Source of the DNA: Flavobacterium yafengii
Lineage (GTDB): Bacteria > Bacteroidota > Bacteroidia > Flavobacteriales > Flavobacteriaceae
Assembly: GCF_030010375.1 (NCBI RefSeq)
Contig: NZ_JASCRY010000003.1
Coordinates: 62,001 to 126,000, forward strand
DNA: 64,000 nucleotides
Direction: 5' to 3'
In this document: positions 6,497 through 17,011 of the stretch, one piece after another
How positions within the stretch are numbered: the stretch's first letter is position 1
Layout: the number at the start of each line of letters is the position of its first letter
The notes under the pieces: generated by a model
What the model was told of the DNA's origin: nothing
Database searches by the model: none
Seen by the model: only the letters and a program-made list of their open reading frames with translations
Made by a program: the position numbers and the translations under genes

Positions 6497-9328
6497 ATGT
6501 TAGATAAAGACAATACCATTGAAGTTCAAGGCGCTCGCGTTCACAACTTAAAAAACATAGATGTTTCCATTCCTCGTGAAAAACTGGTCGTAATTACCGG
6601 ACTTTCGGGTTCTGGGAAATCCTCCTTAGCTTTTGATACGATTTATGCCGAAGGGCAACGCCGTTATGTAGAAACTTTTTCTGCTTATGCGCGTCAATTT
6701 CTGGGCGGTTTAGAACGTCCTGATGTTGATAAAATCGACGGACTTTCTCCTGTAATTGCCATTGAACAAAAAACGACCAGTAAAAGCCCGCGTTCCACAG
6801 TGGGAACGATTACTGAAATATACGATTTCCTACGTTTGTTGTACGCTCGTGGCGCTGATGCGTATAGCTACAATACCGGCGAGAAAATGGTTTCTTATTC
6901 TGATGATCAAATTAAGGATTTAATAATTCAAGATTTTACTGGAAAACGAATCAATATTTTGGCTCCGGTTATTCGTGCTCGTAAAGGACATTATGCAGAA
7001 CTTTTTCAACAAATTGCCAAGCAAGGTTTCCTTAAAGTTCGCGTAAACGGCGATGTGCTGGATATTACTTTGGGAATGAAACTAGACCGTTATAAAACAC
7101 ACGATATAGAAATTGTTGTGGATCGAATGGTGATTGAACACACTCCTGATAATGAAAAACGTTTGACTGAAAGCATTAATACGGCCATGCATCACGGTGA
7201 GAATGTGTTGATGGTTTTGGACCAAGATTCAAATGAAGTGCGTTTTTTCAGCAGGAATTTGATGTGTCCAACTACTGGAATTTCATACCAGAATCCAGAA
7301 CCCAATTTATTTTCTTTCAACTCACCAAAAGGGGCTTGTGATCATTGCAACGGTTTAGGAACGGTAAACGAAATCAACACCAAAAAGATTATTCCAAACC
7401 CGAAATTATCGATAAAAGCGGGTGGTTTTGCTCCTTTGGGCGAATACAAATCCTCTTGGATTTTTAAGCAATTAGAAATCATAGGAGAAAAATATGGTTT
7501 CAAATTGACGGATGCCATAGAAACCATTCCAGCGGAAGCAATGGAAATGATTTTGAATGGCGGGAAAGAAAAATTTACCATCAATTCCAAAGATTTAGGC
7601 GTTGCACGAGAATACAAAATTGATTTTGAAGGGATTTCACATTTCATAAAAAATCAACATGACGAAAGCGGTTCAACATCCATAAAACGTTGGGCAAAGG
7701 AATTCATGGACGAAATAAAATGTCCGGTTTGTGAAGGTTCTCGTTTGAAAAAAGAAGCGATGTTCTTTAAAATCAATGAAAAAAACATTACCGAATTGTG
7801 CGATATGGACATTTCGGATTTGACCGCTTGGTTTAATGATTTAGATAATCATCTCTCTGACAAACAAAAGCGTATCGCTACTGAAGTAATCAAAGAGATT
7901 AAAGATCGATTAAACTTTTTGATGAATGTAGGTTTGGATTATTTGGCTTTAAGCCGAAGTTCAAAATCACTTTCGGGTGGTGAGGCACAACGCATCCGAT
8001 TGGCAACACAAATTGGTTCGCAGTTAGTTGGTGTTTTGTATATTCTTGATGAGCCGAGCATTGGTTTACACCAAAGGGACAATGATAAATTGATTCATTC
8101 TCTCGAACAATTACGCGATATTGGAAACTCGGTAATTGTGGTAGAACACGATAAAGACATGATTGAACGTGCGGATTATGTGATTGACATTGGACCAAAA
8201 GCAGGAAAATACGGAGGTGAAATTATCAGCAAAGGAACTCCAGCCGAAATCTTGAAACATCATACTATTACAGCGATGTACATGAATGGCCAAATGAAAA
8301 TTGAAGTTCCTACAAAGCGCCGTGAGGGAAATGGAAAATTCTTAAAACTGACCGGAGCTACAGGAAATAATTTAAAAAATGTTTCGATAGAATTGCCTTT
8401 GGGTAAAATGATTTGCGTGACCGGAGTTTCCGGAAGTGGAAAATCGACTTTGATTAATGAAACGCTCTACCCTATTTTGAATGCCTATTATTTTAATGGT
8501 GTCAAAAAACCGCAACCGTATAAAAAAATTGAAGGATTAGAACATATTGATAAAGTTATTGATATTGACCAAAGCCCAATTGGTAGAACGCCACGAAGTA
8601 ATCCGGCAACTTATACGGAAGTTTTCACCGAGATCAGAAACCTGTTTACGATGACTTCTGAAAGCATGATTCGAGGATATAAAGCAGGTCGATTTAGTTT
8701 TAATGTAAAAGGCGGACGCTGTGAAACCTGTGAAGGTTCCGGTGTGCGAACAATTGAAATGAACTTTTTACCAGACGTTTATGTGGAATGTGAAACCTGT
8801 CAAGGAAAACGATTTAACAGAGAAACATTGGAAATTCGATACAAAGGAAAATCCATTTCGGATGTGTTAAATATGACCGTGGATGAAGCGGTACCATTTT
8901 TTGAAATGATTCCTAAGATTTACAGAAAAGTAAAAACCATTCAGGATGTTGGTTTGGGTTATATTACCTTGGGTCAACAAAGTACCACACTTTCAGGCGG
9001 TGAAGCGCAACGAATCAAACTGGCAGGAGAATTATCTAAAAAAGATACCGGAAATACGTTTTATATTCTGGACGAACCCACAACAGGATTGCATTTTGAA
9101 GACATCAGAGTGTTGATGGAAGTAATTAATAAACTGGTTGACAAAGGAAATACCATTTTGATTATCGAGCATAATATGGATGTGATTAAACTAGCCGATT
9201 ACATTATAGATATTGGACCTGAAGGAGGAAAAGGCGGCGGACAACTTATTGCGAAAGGAACGCCAGAAGAAATTATAAAAATTAAGAAGAGTTATACGGC
9301 GCAGTTTTTGAAAAAAGAATTACTTTAG
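6497..9328 (+). CDS. uvrA: UvrA, excinuclease ABC subunit A
   Basis: A 943-residue nucleotide-excision-repair damage sensor, an ABC ATPase dimer that loads UvrB on lesions. Visible landmarks are Walker A GLSGSGKS near residue 35 and the signature [16 protein letters not shown] with Walker [17 protein letters not shown]. The second Walker A is GVSGSGKS near 644, and the second signature [17 protein letters not shown] is followed by [11 protein letters not shown]. The C-terminal zinc module has CETCEGSG and CETCQGKR. The first zinc site reads CPTTG...CDHCNG, lacking one canonical Cys, and another module has CPVCEGS. Length is normal. A hairpin repeat follows it, then the LOG-family gene. Confidence 0.97.
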   Translation: MLDKDNTIEVQGARVHNLKNIDVSIPREKLVVITGLSGSGKSSLAFDTIYAEGQRRYVETFSAYARQFLGGLERPDVDKIDGLSPVIAIEQKTTSKSPRSTVGTITEIYDFLRLLYARGADAYSYNTGEKMVSYSDDQIKDLIIQDFTGKRINILAPVIRARKGHYAELFQQIAKQGFLKVRVNGDVLDITLGMKLDRYKTHDIEIVVDRMVIEHTPDNEKRLTESINTAMHHGENVLMVLDQDSNEVRFFSRNLMCPTTGISYQNPEPNLFSFNSPKGACDHCNGLGTVNEINTKKIIPNPKLSIKAGGFAPLGEYKSSWIFKQLEIIGEKYGFKLTDAIETIPAEAMEMILNGGKEKFTINSKDLGVAREYKIDFEGISHFIKNQHDESGSTSIKRWAKEFMDEIKCPVCEGSRLKKEAMFFKINEKNITELCDMDISDLTAWFNDLDNHLSDKQKRIATEVIKEIKDRLNFLMNVGLDYLALSRSSKSLSGGEAQRIRLATQIGSQLVGVLYILDEPSIGLHQRDNDKLIHSLEQLRDIGNSVIVVEHDKDMIERADYVIDIGPKAGKYGGEIISKGTPAEILKHHTITAMYMNGQMKIEVPTKRREGNGKFLKLTGATGNNLKNVSIELPLGKMICVTGVSGSGKSTLINETLYPILNAYYFNGVKKPQPYKKIEGLEHIDKVIDIDQSPIGRTPRSNPATYTEVFTEIRNLFTMTSESMIRGYKAGRFSFNVKGGRCETCEGSGVRTIEMNFLPDVYVECETCQGKRFNRETLEIRYKGKSISDVLNMTVDEAVPFFEMIPKIYRKVKTIQDVGLGYITLGQQSTTLSGGEAQRIKLAGELSKKDTGNTFYILDEPTTGLHFEDIRVLMEVINKLVDKGNTILIIEHNMDVIKLADYIIDIGPEGGKGGGQLIAKGTPEEIIKIKKSYTAQFLKKELL

Positions 9329-9340
9329 TAATTGAGAGCC

Positions 9341-9428
9341 CTAGCCCTGATGGAAGCGGCATCCTTTTTCTTGTCTCGTTTTTTAGAACGAGACAAGAAA
9401 AAGATACAGCAGACAGCAGGAAATAGCT
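9341..9428. repeat. Intergenic hairpin repeat element, copy 1
   Basis: Conserved-looking flanks CTAGCCCTGATGGAAGCGG and CAGCAGGAAATAGCT bracket a perfect 17-bp stem (9364-9380 with 9387-9403, 6-base loop). A second element with similar flanks but an unrelated stem is at 58841-58937. This resembles a dispersed extragenic repeat family of flavobacterial genomes. Here it sits between uvrA and the LOG gene and may terminate or stabilise RNA. Confidence 0.7.
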
Positions 9429-9456
9429 TCAAAAAATAAGATTTAAAATAGAGAAT

Positions 9457-10185
9457 ATGAGATTAGAAGATTTTGATAATGACGAGGATAAAGTAATCCA
9501 AGATAGACTAAAAAGAAAGACTTGGAACGAGATTAGAACCAATGACAGTTGGGCGATTTTTAAAATTATGGCCGAATTTGTAAACGGTTATGAAAGTATG
9601 GGACGCATTGGTCCGTGTGTGACCATTTTTGGGTCAGCTAGAACGAAACCCGAAGATAAATATTATTTATTAGCAGAAAAAATTGCCTATAAAATCAGTA
9701 AAGCCGGTTATGGTGTGATTACTGGTGGTGGTCCCGGAATTATGGAAGCTGGAAATAAAGGCGCACATCTGGGTGGAGGAACATCAGTGGGATTGAATAT
9801 TGAACTGCCTTTTGAGCAGCATTTCAACCCGTATATTGACAGCGATAAAAACCTGAATTTTGATTATTTCTTTGTTCGAAAAGTGATGTTTGTCAAATAT
9901 TCCCAAGGTTTTGTAGTGATGCCGGGTGGTTTTGGAACGATGGATGAATTGTTTGAAGCAATGACTTTGATTCAGACAAAAAAAATAGCAAAATTCCCTA
10001 TTATCCTTGTTGGTTCCAGTTTTTGGTCCGGATTAATCGATTGGATTAAAACGGTTTTAGTAGAGAAAGAACATACGGTAAGTGCTGAAGATTTGAATTT
10101 ATTTAAAATCGTTGATACCGAAGATGAGGTAGTTGATGTGTTAGATAAGTTCTATAAAAAATATGATTTAACTCCAAATTTTTAA
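9457..10185 (+). CDS. LOG-family protein (TIGR00730; cytokinin riboside monophosphate phosphoribohydrolase-like)
   Basis: A 242-residue protein with a Rossmann-like fold. ITGGGPGIMEAGNKGA (about residues 88-103) and MPGGFGTMDELFEAMT (about 155-170) are the nucleotide-binding GGGxGxME and PGGxGTxxE motifs of the LOG family. These enzymes hydrolyse the N-glycosidic bond of nucleoside monophosphates and were formerly misannotated as lysine decarboxylases. The first 45 residues form a helical extension. It is co-directional with uvrA, with only the hairpin repeat between them, and a terminator follows directly. The physiological substrate in this bacterium is not evident. Confidence 0.9.
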   Translation: MRLEDFDNDEDKVIQDRLKRKTWNEIRTNDSWAIFKIMAEFVNGYESMGRIGPCVTIFGSARTKPEDKYYLLAEKIAYKISKAGYGVITGGGPGIMEAGNKGAHLGGGTSVGLNIELPFEQHFNPYIDSDKNLNFDYFFVRKVMFVKYSQGFVVMPGGFGTMDELFEAMTLIQTKKIAKFPIILVGSSFWSGLIDWIKTVLVEKEHTVSAEDLNLFKIVDTEDEVVDVLDKFYKKYDLTPNF

Positions 10186-10189
10186 TGAA

Positions 10190-10216
10190 AAAGCTGTCTA
10201 ACCGACGGCTTTTTTT
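10190..10216 (+). terminator. Terminator after LOG gene
   Basis: AAAGCTGTC (10190-10198) pairs with GACGGCTTT (10204-10212), with one G-T pair and a 5-base loop, then a T-run. Confidence 0.8.
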
Positions 10217-10296
10217 ATGTTAATTAGGCAGTGCTTGTAGTGTTTTATTCTAAAAAAAAAGTATATTTATTTTTTTAATAAAATCAATATCGGAAT

Positions 10297-13125
10297 TTGA
10301 ACTCATTCTTTAAAATTACGTTTTACACTCTTGTTTTATTACTTTCAATAAAACAATATGGTCAACATCATTCTGATATAACAGCTGAGTTAAATACGGA
10401 GAATAAAACGTTGAACATTCAACAACAAATTACTTTTTTCAATCAGTCAAATGATACGTTAACCTCGATTGTTTTAAATGATTGGAATAATGCTTTTTCT
10501 ACTAAAAACACTCCTTTAGCCAAACGATTTTCTGATGAATTTTTTAGAGGTTTCCATTTAGCCAAAGAAGAAGAACGTGGAAGCACGAAAAACGTCTCTA
10601 TTTTAGATGCAAATAAATTAGTTTTATCATGGGAAAGAACAGATAAAAACCCTGATTTAATTGAAGTTAAACTAGTCGAAAATTTACTTCCGAATCAAAA
10701 AATTGTTTTACAGCTGACTTATCTAACTAAAATTCCCAGCGATAAATTCACAAAATACGGATACAATAATAACGGAATTATACACCTTAAAAACTGGTTT
10801 CTTACGCCAGCCCGTTATGAAAACCATGATTTTATACGCTACAGCAATACCAATTTAGATGATATCGCCAATGCTTATTCAAGTTTTGAAATTGATTTAA
10901 AAATATCTAAAAAATTCGAAGCTATTTCTGATTTAAAAAGCAGTAAATCAACTATTAATGACCCTTTTATAAATTATAAATTATCTGGAAATAACAGAAC
11001 CAATTTCAGTCTTATTATAGAGCCAAAAACCCATTTTGAAAGTTATACAAACAGTGCTGTTGAAGTACTGACAGATTTAAGAAACAATAAATTAGATAAT
11101 ATTCAAAAAGCGATTGTAATCGATCGAATTGTGAATTTTGCAAACGATTTAATTGGAAAATATCCACATGAAAAGATTATTGTTTCTCAAACGGATTACG
11201 AGAGAAATCCTTTTTATGGTTTGAATCAGCTTCCTTCTTTTATAAGTCCCTTTTCGGATGAATTTCTTTTTGAAATTAAATTTCTGAAAACCTATCTGAA
11301 TGAATATCTAAAAACAAGTTTACAATTAGATCCCAGAAAAGACAACTGGATATATGATGGTTTGCAGGTTTATGCCATGATGAAATATATAGATGAAAAT
11401 CACCCCAACACTAAAATGATGGGCAGTGCCTCTAATATCCGACTATTAAAAAGTTTTAATATTGCCAATATTGGTTTTAATGATCAGTATAGTTATTTCT
11501 ATATGCTAATGGCAAGAAAAAATCTAGACCAACCGCTTGGCAATTCTAAAAATACTTTAATAAAATTCAATGAACAAATAGCCAGTAAATATCGTTCCGG
11601 ATTAAGTATTCGATTTTTGGATAATTATTTACAAAATGATGCCGTTCCTTCCAGTATAAAACAATTTTACAATCAAAATCAGATACAACAAGTTTCCAGA
11701 ACTGATTTTGAGACCATCCTAAAATCAAATACCAATAAAGACATTAACTGGTTTTTTAATACCATTATTAATTCCAGAGCTATTATTGATTATAAATTTT
11801 CCAGTGTTAAGAAAACCAATGACAGTATCACTTTTTCAGTAATAAACAGAACTGGAACTCCTATTCCAATTCCAGTTTATGGTACAAAAAAAGGTGCAGT
11901 TGTTTTTAAACAATGGCTGGATATTGAAGAATGTGACAGTACTTTTACGATTCAAAGAAATGGTGCCGATAAAATTATTTTAAATTTAAAGAATGAAGTT
12001 CCTGAATATAATTTAAGAAATAACTGGAAAAAACTAGACGGCTTTTTTCCGAATAATCGTCCGGTTAAGTTCGTTTTTTTGAAAGATTTAGAAGATCCTT
12101 ATTACAATCAGGTTTTATACGTTCCATCTATATATTATAATTTATACGACGGAATAACTCCCGGGTTGCGATTGCATAATAAAACTATTTTAGACAAGCC
12201 TTTTACTTTTGACATCAATCCATCCTACTCTACTAAATCCAATAATTTATCTGGATCAGCTTCATTAGTAGTCAATCAAAATTATCGAAACAGCACACTT
12301 TACAATGTAAAATATTCTGTTAGTAGCTCTTACTTTCATTATGCGCAGGACGCTTCATACCTTAGATTAAATCCTATGGTGCAATTGCGAATTCGGGAGC
12401 CAAATTTCAGAGACAACAGAAAACAACTGATTCTATTGCGCCAAGTTATTGTAAACAGGGAAAAAAGTGCTTTTGCAATGGACAATGCTCCATCCAGTTA
12501 CTCCATTTTTGATGCACGCTATGTAAATACAAAAACAGAAGTAACAAATCATTTCAATTTTAGTTCAGATATTCAAATCTCAGGGAAATTTGGAAAAGTA
12601 AACGGCGAAATAGAATATAGAAAGCTTTTTGAAAACAATCGCCAAATTAATTTGCGATTCTATGCAGGGAGTTTTTTATACAACAAAACTGAATCTGATT
12701 TTTTTAGTTTCGCATCAGACAGACCTACTGATTACTTGTTTGATTACAACTATTTTGGACGTTCAGAAAGCACCGGTTTTTATAGCCAACAATTCATAAT
12801 GGCAGAAGGTGGTTTTAAATCAAAAATGGACACACCATATGCTAATAGATGGATTACCAGCTTAAATGCTAGTGTTAGTGTATGGAACTGGATAGAAATT
12901 TATGGAGATATTGGTTTTATTAAAAATAAAAACCAAAATGAAAAATTTTTATACGACAGCGGTATTCGCCTCAACTTGGTCACAGACTACTTTGAATTGT
13001 ATTTTCCAGTATATTCTAACAATGGATGGGAAATAGCACAAAATAATTATAATGAGAAAGTACGATTTATTGTTACTTTTTCGCCTAAAACATTAATCAA
13101 TCTTTTTAATCGAAAATGGTTCTAA
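10297..13125 (+). CDS. Degenerate M1-peptidase-like domain joined to an outer-membrane beta-barrel
   Basis: A 942-residue protein starting at TTG, with a signal peptide (FFKITFYTLVLLLSIKQYGQ). Residues about 25-250 have the layout of an M1 aminopeptidase N-terminal beta domain. The region FSDEFLFEIKFLKTYLNEYL, followed by NWIYDGLQVYAMMKYI, occupies the place of the HExxH helix and the W(L)xEG helix. No HExxH is present and the third-ligand Glu position reads Asp, so peptidase activity is probably lost. From about residue 600 the sequence alternates short amphipathic strands with aromatic ends and finishes in NLFNRKWF, as expected for an outer-membrane barrel. It may be a scaffold or secretion component. 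Confidence 0.7.
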   Translation: MNSFFKITFYTLVLLLSIKQYGQHHSDITAELNTENKTLNIQQQITFFNQSNDTLTSIVLNDWNNAFSTKNTPLAKRFSDEFFRGFHLAKEEERGSTKNVSILDANKLVLSWERTDKNPDLIEVKLVENLLPNQKIVLQLTYLTKIPSDKFTKYGYNNNGIIHLKNWFLTPARYENHDFIRYSNTNLDDIANAYSSFEIDLKISKKFEAISDLKSSKSTINDPFINYKLSGNNRTNFSLIIEPKTHFESYTNSAVEVLTDLRNNKLDNIQKAIVIDRIVNFANDLIGKYPHEKIIVSQTDYERNPFYGLNQLPSFISPFSDEFLFEIKFLKTYLNEYLKTSLQLDPRKDNWIYDGLQVYAMMKYIDENHPNTKMMGSASNIRLLKSFNIANIGFNDQYSYFYMLMARKNLDQPLGNSKNTLIKFNEQIASKYRSGLSIRFLDNYLQNDAVPSSIKQFYNQNQIQQVSRTDFETILKSNTNKDINWFFNTIINSRAIIDYKFSSVKKTNDSITFSVINRTGTPIPIPVYGTKKGAVVFKQWLDIEECDSTFTIQRNGADKIILNLKNEVPEYNLRNNWKKLDGFFPNNRPVKFVFLKDLEDPYYNQVLYVPSIYYNLYDGITPGLRLHNKTILDKPFTFDINPSYSTKSNNLSGSASLVVNQNYRNSTLYNVKYSVSSSYFHYAQDASYLRLNPMVQLRIREPNFRDNRKQLILLRQVIVNREKSAFAMDNAPSSYSIFDARYVNTKTEVTNHFNFSSDIQISGKFGKVNGEIEYRKLFENNRQINLRFYAGSFLYNKTESDFFSFASDRPTDYLFDYNYFGRSESTGFYSQQFIMAEGGFKSKMDTPYANRWITSLNASVSVWNWIEIYGDIGFIKNKNQNEKFLYDSGIRLNLVTDYFELYFPVYSNNGWEIAQNNYNEKVRFIVTFSPKTLINLFNRKWF

Positions 13126-13278
13126 TCCAATATAATTTTCATTATTTATTAAACTATTCTCATTAAAATGAATTTAAAATTACACATAACAAAAAAATAA
13201 AGTTCTTTTTATTAGAATAAATTGCAATAATTAAATTATATTTTTTTTAATGAATTATGAAAATAGCTAGTTTTTAAG

Positions 13279-13286
13279 TAAATTTG
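13279..13286 (+). promoter_or_regulatory. -7 promoter box for the E1 gene (TAAATTTG)
   Basis: TAAATTTG matches TAnnTTTG and lies 25 bases upstream of the ATG at 13312. The -33 element is not clear. Confidence 0.5.
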
Positions 13287-13311
13287 CACCACAAAGTTAT
13301 ACTTTTCAATT

Positions 13312-15720
13312 ATGATAAAAGAAAAAACCAATACTACATTGACATTTGAAGATTTTAAAATCGAGGTGCTGAATGATTATAAATTAGCTATAATCAGCAG
13401 AGAATGCAGTCTTTTAGGACGTAAAGAAGTATTGACTGGAAAAGCTAAATTTGGCATTTTTGGTGATGGAAAAGAAGTACCACAACTAGCCATGGCGAAA
13501 GCCTTCAAAAATGGTGACTTCCGTTCTGGATATTATCGCGATCAGACTTTTATGATGGCTATTGGAGAATTAACTGTACAACAATTTTTTGCAGGTTTAT
13601 ATGGCCATACCGATATTGAACAAGAACCAATGTCAGCAGGAAGACAAATGGGCGGTCACTTTGCCACTCATAGTTTAAATGAAGATGGAAGTTGGAAAAA
13701 CTTAACAAAACAAAAAAACTCAAGTGCTGATATTTCCCCAACGGCTGGACAAATGCCAAGATTATTAGGACTTGCTCAAGCTTCAAAAATATACAGACAA
13801 GTTTCTGGAATACCAAATGCAGCTAATTTTTCTAATGAAGGAAATGAGATTGCATGGGGAACAATAGGAAATGCAAGTACCTCTGAAGGGTTATTTTTTG
13901 AAACCATAAATGCTGCAGGAGTATTACAAGTTCCTATGGTTATGAGTGTTTGGGATGATGAGTATGGAATTTCAGTACATGCAAAACACCAAACTACCAA
14001 AGAAAATATTTCGGAGATTTTAAAAGGTTACCAAAGAGAAAAAGGAACTAATGGCTATGAAATACTAAGAGTAAAAGGTTGGGATTATGCCGACTTAGTT
14101 GCTACGTATGAGAAAGCTGCTGATATTGCCCGAGAAAATCATATTCCAGTTTTGATTCACGTAAATGAATTGACGCAACCTCAAGGGCATTCCAGTTCAG
14201 GTTCTCATGAAAGATATAAAAACGCAGACCGATTGGCATGGGAAAGAGATTTTGATTGTATCCGTCAAATGAAATTATGGATGATTGCAATCAACATTGC
14301 TTCACCTGAAGAAATTGATGCGATAGATGCTCAAGCCAAAAAAGATGTTTTAGAAGGTAAAAAAGCTGCTTGGAATGCATTTATTGAACCTATCGTTGAA
14401 GAGCAAAAAGAACTTGTCACTTTATTACAAAAAATTGCTGAAACCAGTAAAAACAAAGGTAGAATTTTACAATTCACATCAGAATTAAGCAGTATTAAAT
14501 CTCCTTTGAAAAAAGAAATTCTGGTTACAGCTCGTAAAGTTTTACGCTTAATCTTGAACGAAAATGGCAAAGACGAATTATCACAATGGATTCGTTCTTA
14601 TACGACTAAAACTCAAAAAAATTTTAGCAGCAACTTATTTTCAGAAACAGATTTAAATGTATTTTCTGTAGAAAAAGTTTTACCGGTATATCCTGAAGAT
14701 GCTAAAGAAGATACGGATGGTCGCATGATTTTACGCGATAACTTTGATGCTATTTTTACAAAATATCCTGAAACATTAATTTTTGGTGAAGATGCTGGAG
14801 CTATTGGTGACGTAAACCAAGGTTTAGAAGGAATGCAGGAAAAATATGGAGAATTACGTGTTGCCGATGTGGGAATTCGTGAAGCTACCATATTAGGTCA
14901 AGGTATAGGAATGGCATTAAGAGGCTTACGCCCTATTGCCGAAATTCAATATTTAGATTATTTACTGTACGCTATCCAAATCATGAGTGATGATTTAGCG
15001 ACACTGCGATACCGTACCGTTGGAAAACAAAAAGCGCCATTAATTATACGAACACGTGGACATCGTTTAGAAGGAATCTGGCATTCAGGTTCTCCTATGG
15101 GAATGATCATAAACGCTATACGCGGAATTCATGTGTTAGTTCCAAGAAATATGACTCAAGCAGCCGGATTTTATAACAGTTTGTTAGAATGTGACGAGCC
15201 CGCTTTAGTGATTGAATGCTTGAATGGTTACCGATTGAAAGAAAAAATGCCTTTGAATTATGGTGAATTCAAAACTCCAATTGGGGTTGTGGAAACGTTG
15301 AAAGAAGGAACTGATATTACTCTTGTTTCATACGGTTCAACATTGCGATTAGTTCAACAAGCCGCAAATGAGCTTCTTGAAGTAGGCATTGATTGTGAGA
15401 TCATCGATTTACAATCTTTACTCCCATTTGATGTGAATCAAGATGTAGTAAAAAGTATTGCAAAAACAAATCGCCTATTAGTTATTGACGAAGATGTTCC
15501 TGGTGGGGCTTCAGCTTATATTTTGCAACAAATTATTGAGCAACAAGACGCCTATAATTATTTAGACAGCAAACCGCAAACCTTAACTGCAAAAGCGCAC
15601 AGACCAGCTTATGGAACGGACGGTGACTACTTCTCAAAACCTTCTGCAGAAGATATTTTTGAAAAAGTATATGCAATGATGAATGAAGTAAATCCTTCGA
15701 AATATCCGAATTTGTATTAA
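13312..15720 (+). CDS. Fused alpha/beta E1 of a 2-oxoacid dehydrogenase complex
   Basis: An 802-residue thiamine-pyrophosphate enzyme in which E1-alpha (about residues 1-430) and E1-beta (about 465-800) are joined. Such E1 components decarboxylate a 2-oxoacid and pass the acyl group to the lipoyl domain of E2. The alpha half shows GNASTSEGLFFETINAAG in the TPP-binding position and HGHSSSGSHERY-like loop residues. The beta half shows FGEDAGAIGDVNQGLEGMQEKYG and VLVPRN...ECDEPALVIE, followed by the transketolase C-terminal domain. The fusion is common in Bacteroidota. Substrate (branched-chain acids or pyruvate) cannot be told from sequence alone; no E2 or E3 gene is adjacent. Confidence 0.9.
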   Translation: MIKEKTNTTLTFEDFKIEVLNDYKLAIISRECSLLGRKEVLTGKAKFGIFGDGKEVPQLAMAKAFKNGDFRSGYYRDQTFMMAIGELTVQQFFAGLYGHTDIEQEPMSAGRQMGGHFATHSLNEDGSWKNLTKQKNSSADISPTAGQMPRLLGLAQASKIYRQVSGIPNAANFSNEGNEIAWGTIGNASTSEGLFFETINAAGVLQVPMVMSVWDDEYGISVHAKHQTTKENISEILKGYQREKGTNGYEILRVKGWDYADLVATYEKAADIARENHIPVLIHVNELTQPQGHSSSGSHERYKNADRLAWERDFDCIRQMKLWMIAINIASPEEIDAIDAQAKKDVLEGKKAAWNAFIEPIVEEQKELVTLLQKIAETSKNKGRILQFTSELSSIKSPLKKEILVTARKVLRLILNENGKDELSQWIRSYTTKTQKNFSSNLFSETDLNVFSVEKVLPVYPEDAKEDTDGRMILRDNFDAIFTKYPETLIFGEDAGAIGDVNQGLEGMQEKYGELRVADVGIREATILGQGIGMALRGLRPIAEIQYLDYLLYAIQIMSDDLATLRYRTVGKQKAPLIIRTRGHRLEGIWHSGSPMGMIINAIRGIHVLVPRNMTQAAGFYNSLLECDEPALVIECLNGYRLKEKMPLNYGEFKTPIGVVETLKEGTDITLVSYGSTLRLVQQAANELLEVGIDCEIIDLQSLLPFDVNQDVVKSIAKTNRLLVIDEDVPGGASAYILQQIIEQQDAYNYLDSKPQTLTAKAHRPAYGTDGDYFSKPSAEDIFEKVYAMMNEVNPSKYPNLY

Positions 15721-15739
15721 AAACATCAATAAACAATAA

Positions 15740-15780
15740 AAAGCCAGACAAAATTTACTTTTTGTCTGGCTTTATTTTTT
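15740..15780. terminator. Bidirectional terminator
   Basis: A 14-bp perfect stem (15740-15753 with 15760-15773) with A-run before and T-run after sits between the convergent E1 and CAP genes. Confidence 0.85.
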
Positions 15781-15791
15781 TAAAACCAAAA

Positions 15792-16295
15792 TTATATTTT
15801 AGCAAAAATATTGGTATAATATTTTTTTCCGTTAGCAGAATTTTCCCTTATGGAAATTCCAAAATGGGTATAATCACCAATTATATTTTCTTTATGTCTT
15901 GGACTATTCATCCACGCATCAAAAACAGCCTGAGGAGAATTGTAATTATAAGCTATATTCTCCCCTACTTTCTTGGCTCTCAAAACATTTATTATGTTTT
16001 GAGAGCGTACAACAAAATTATTATGGCTGACTGAATTATTGGCAATCATATACTTGTTATGTTCTTCCGATTTATAGGAGAGGTAATTAATTTTCTCCAA
16101 CGCATTTAAGCCCATGCTCACTCTGTAAGCATTTATCAATTCCATAGTCTCTAATTCTGATGAAATATAAGTATAGTTAATCTCCTGAGTAGATGATGTT
16201 TTATCATCTTGCAATTCTAAATTATCAGAGGAACAAGAAGCTGTGGCATGCACTATCACTACAAGTAACAGTACAGGAAACACATTTGATTTCAT
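15792..16295 (-). CDS. CAP/SCP-domain lipoprotein
   Basis: A 167-residue protein with a lipoprotein signal peptide ending in TASC (Cys at about residue 20), so the mature protein is lipid-anchored. The CAP fold is recognised from SVSHNNF, KVGENIAY and FDAWMNSPRHKENIIGDYTHFGISI, which match the HNxF, GEN and W..SxxHxxNI motifs of bacterial YkwD-like proteins. These cell-surface proteins have diverse, often unknown roles. The gene stands alone and converges on the E1 gene across a shared terminator. Confidence 0.88.
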   Translation of the reverse strand: MKSNVFPVLLLVVIVHATASCSSDNLELQDDKTSSTQEINYTYISSELETMELINAYRVSMGLNALEKINYLSYKSEEHNKYMIANNSVSHNNFVVRSQNIINVLRAKKVGENIAYNYNSPQAVFDAWMNSPRHKENIIGDYTHFGISIRENSANGKKYYTNIFAKI

Positions 16296-17011
16296 AATAA
16301 AAGCTATCGATGTTTACAAGATTGTTTACTAAAGTTGATTTTCAATTAAAAAATTGGAATTATACTATTAATAAATTCATCCCATTTTTCTCTTCTCCAT
16401 AACTATTGGAAAGTGAAAGCAAAAAAATTGAATTTCTGTATATTCCCAATTGAAATTAGGTTTCAATAAAAGACAAGAATAGCGCAAGAAAAACCTAAGT
16501 TAATTTCTCTAAATTCATACTATAAAAAATTGGGGAACAGTTTTGTCCTTTATGGGATACTAAAAAAGTTGTTATTTTCCATAGACGCCCTGTTTTAAAT
16601 TAATGTTACAAAATCAGTAAAGAAAGAGCCAGTTAAAACTGATTCGAAGTTAATCTTTACGATCTCAATTAATTAAAAATGTGGTAGATGAGGCGGTTGA
16701 TTTTCATTATAGTAAAACGATACATTTTACTATATCTTTTTTAAGGAAGCTTCATTAAAAAACTGTTTTCAATGAGTTACTTATAAAAAACACATTGAAG
16801 TTACAAAAAAACAAAAATAACACATTCAACTTTAACTATAGTTAACTGTAAATCAATGTTTTAAATTATTTTTTGTTTGTGTTAATAAAAAAATACTGAC
16901 TTAGTTCATACTCCAATTGAAAGAGTCGTCATTATATTTATAAATTCAATTTCAACTATTTTTCAAACAAATAAAAGAGTATCTTGTGAATCAATCCATT
17001 ATAAAAAAAAT
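16296..17011. other. Long intergenic region with hairpin and palindrome
   Basis: No supported gene is seen in these 716 bases. A perfect 9-bp stem (16709-16717 with 16725-16733) is followed by a T-rich tract and could be a terminator. A 14-bp perfect palindrome, TTAACTATAGTTAA, lies at 16832-16845 and could be a protein-binding site for the lipoprotein gene at 17012. An 18-codon hydrophobic frame at 16688 is too short to support. Confidence 0.5.

Noticed and set aside
16688..16744. 18-codon hydrophobic frame MRRLIFIIVKRYILLYLF
   Set aside because: Too short, overlaps a terminator-like hairpin, and has no supporting context.
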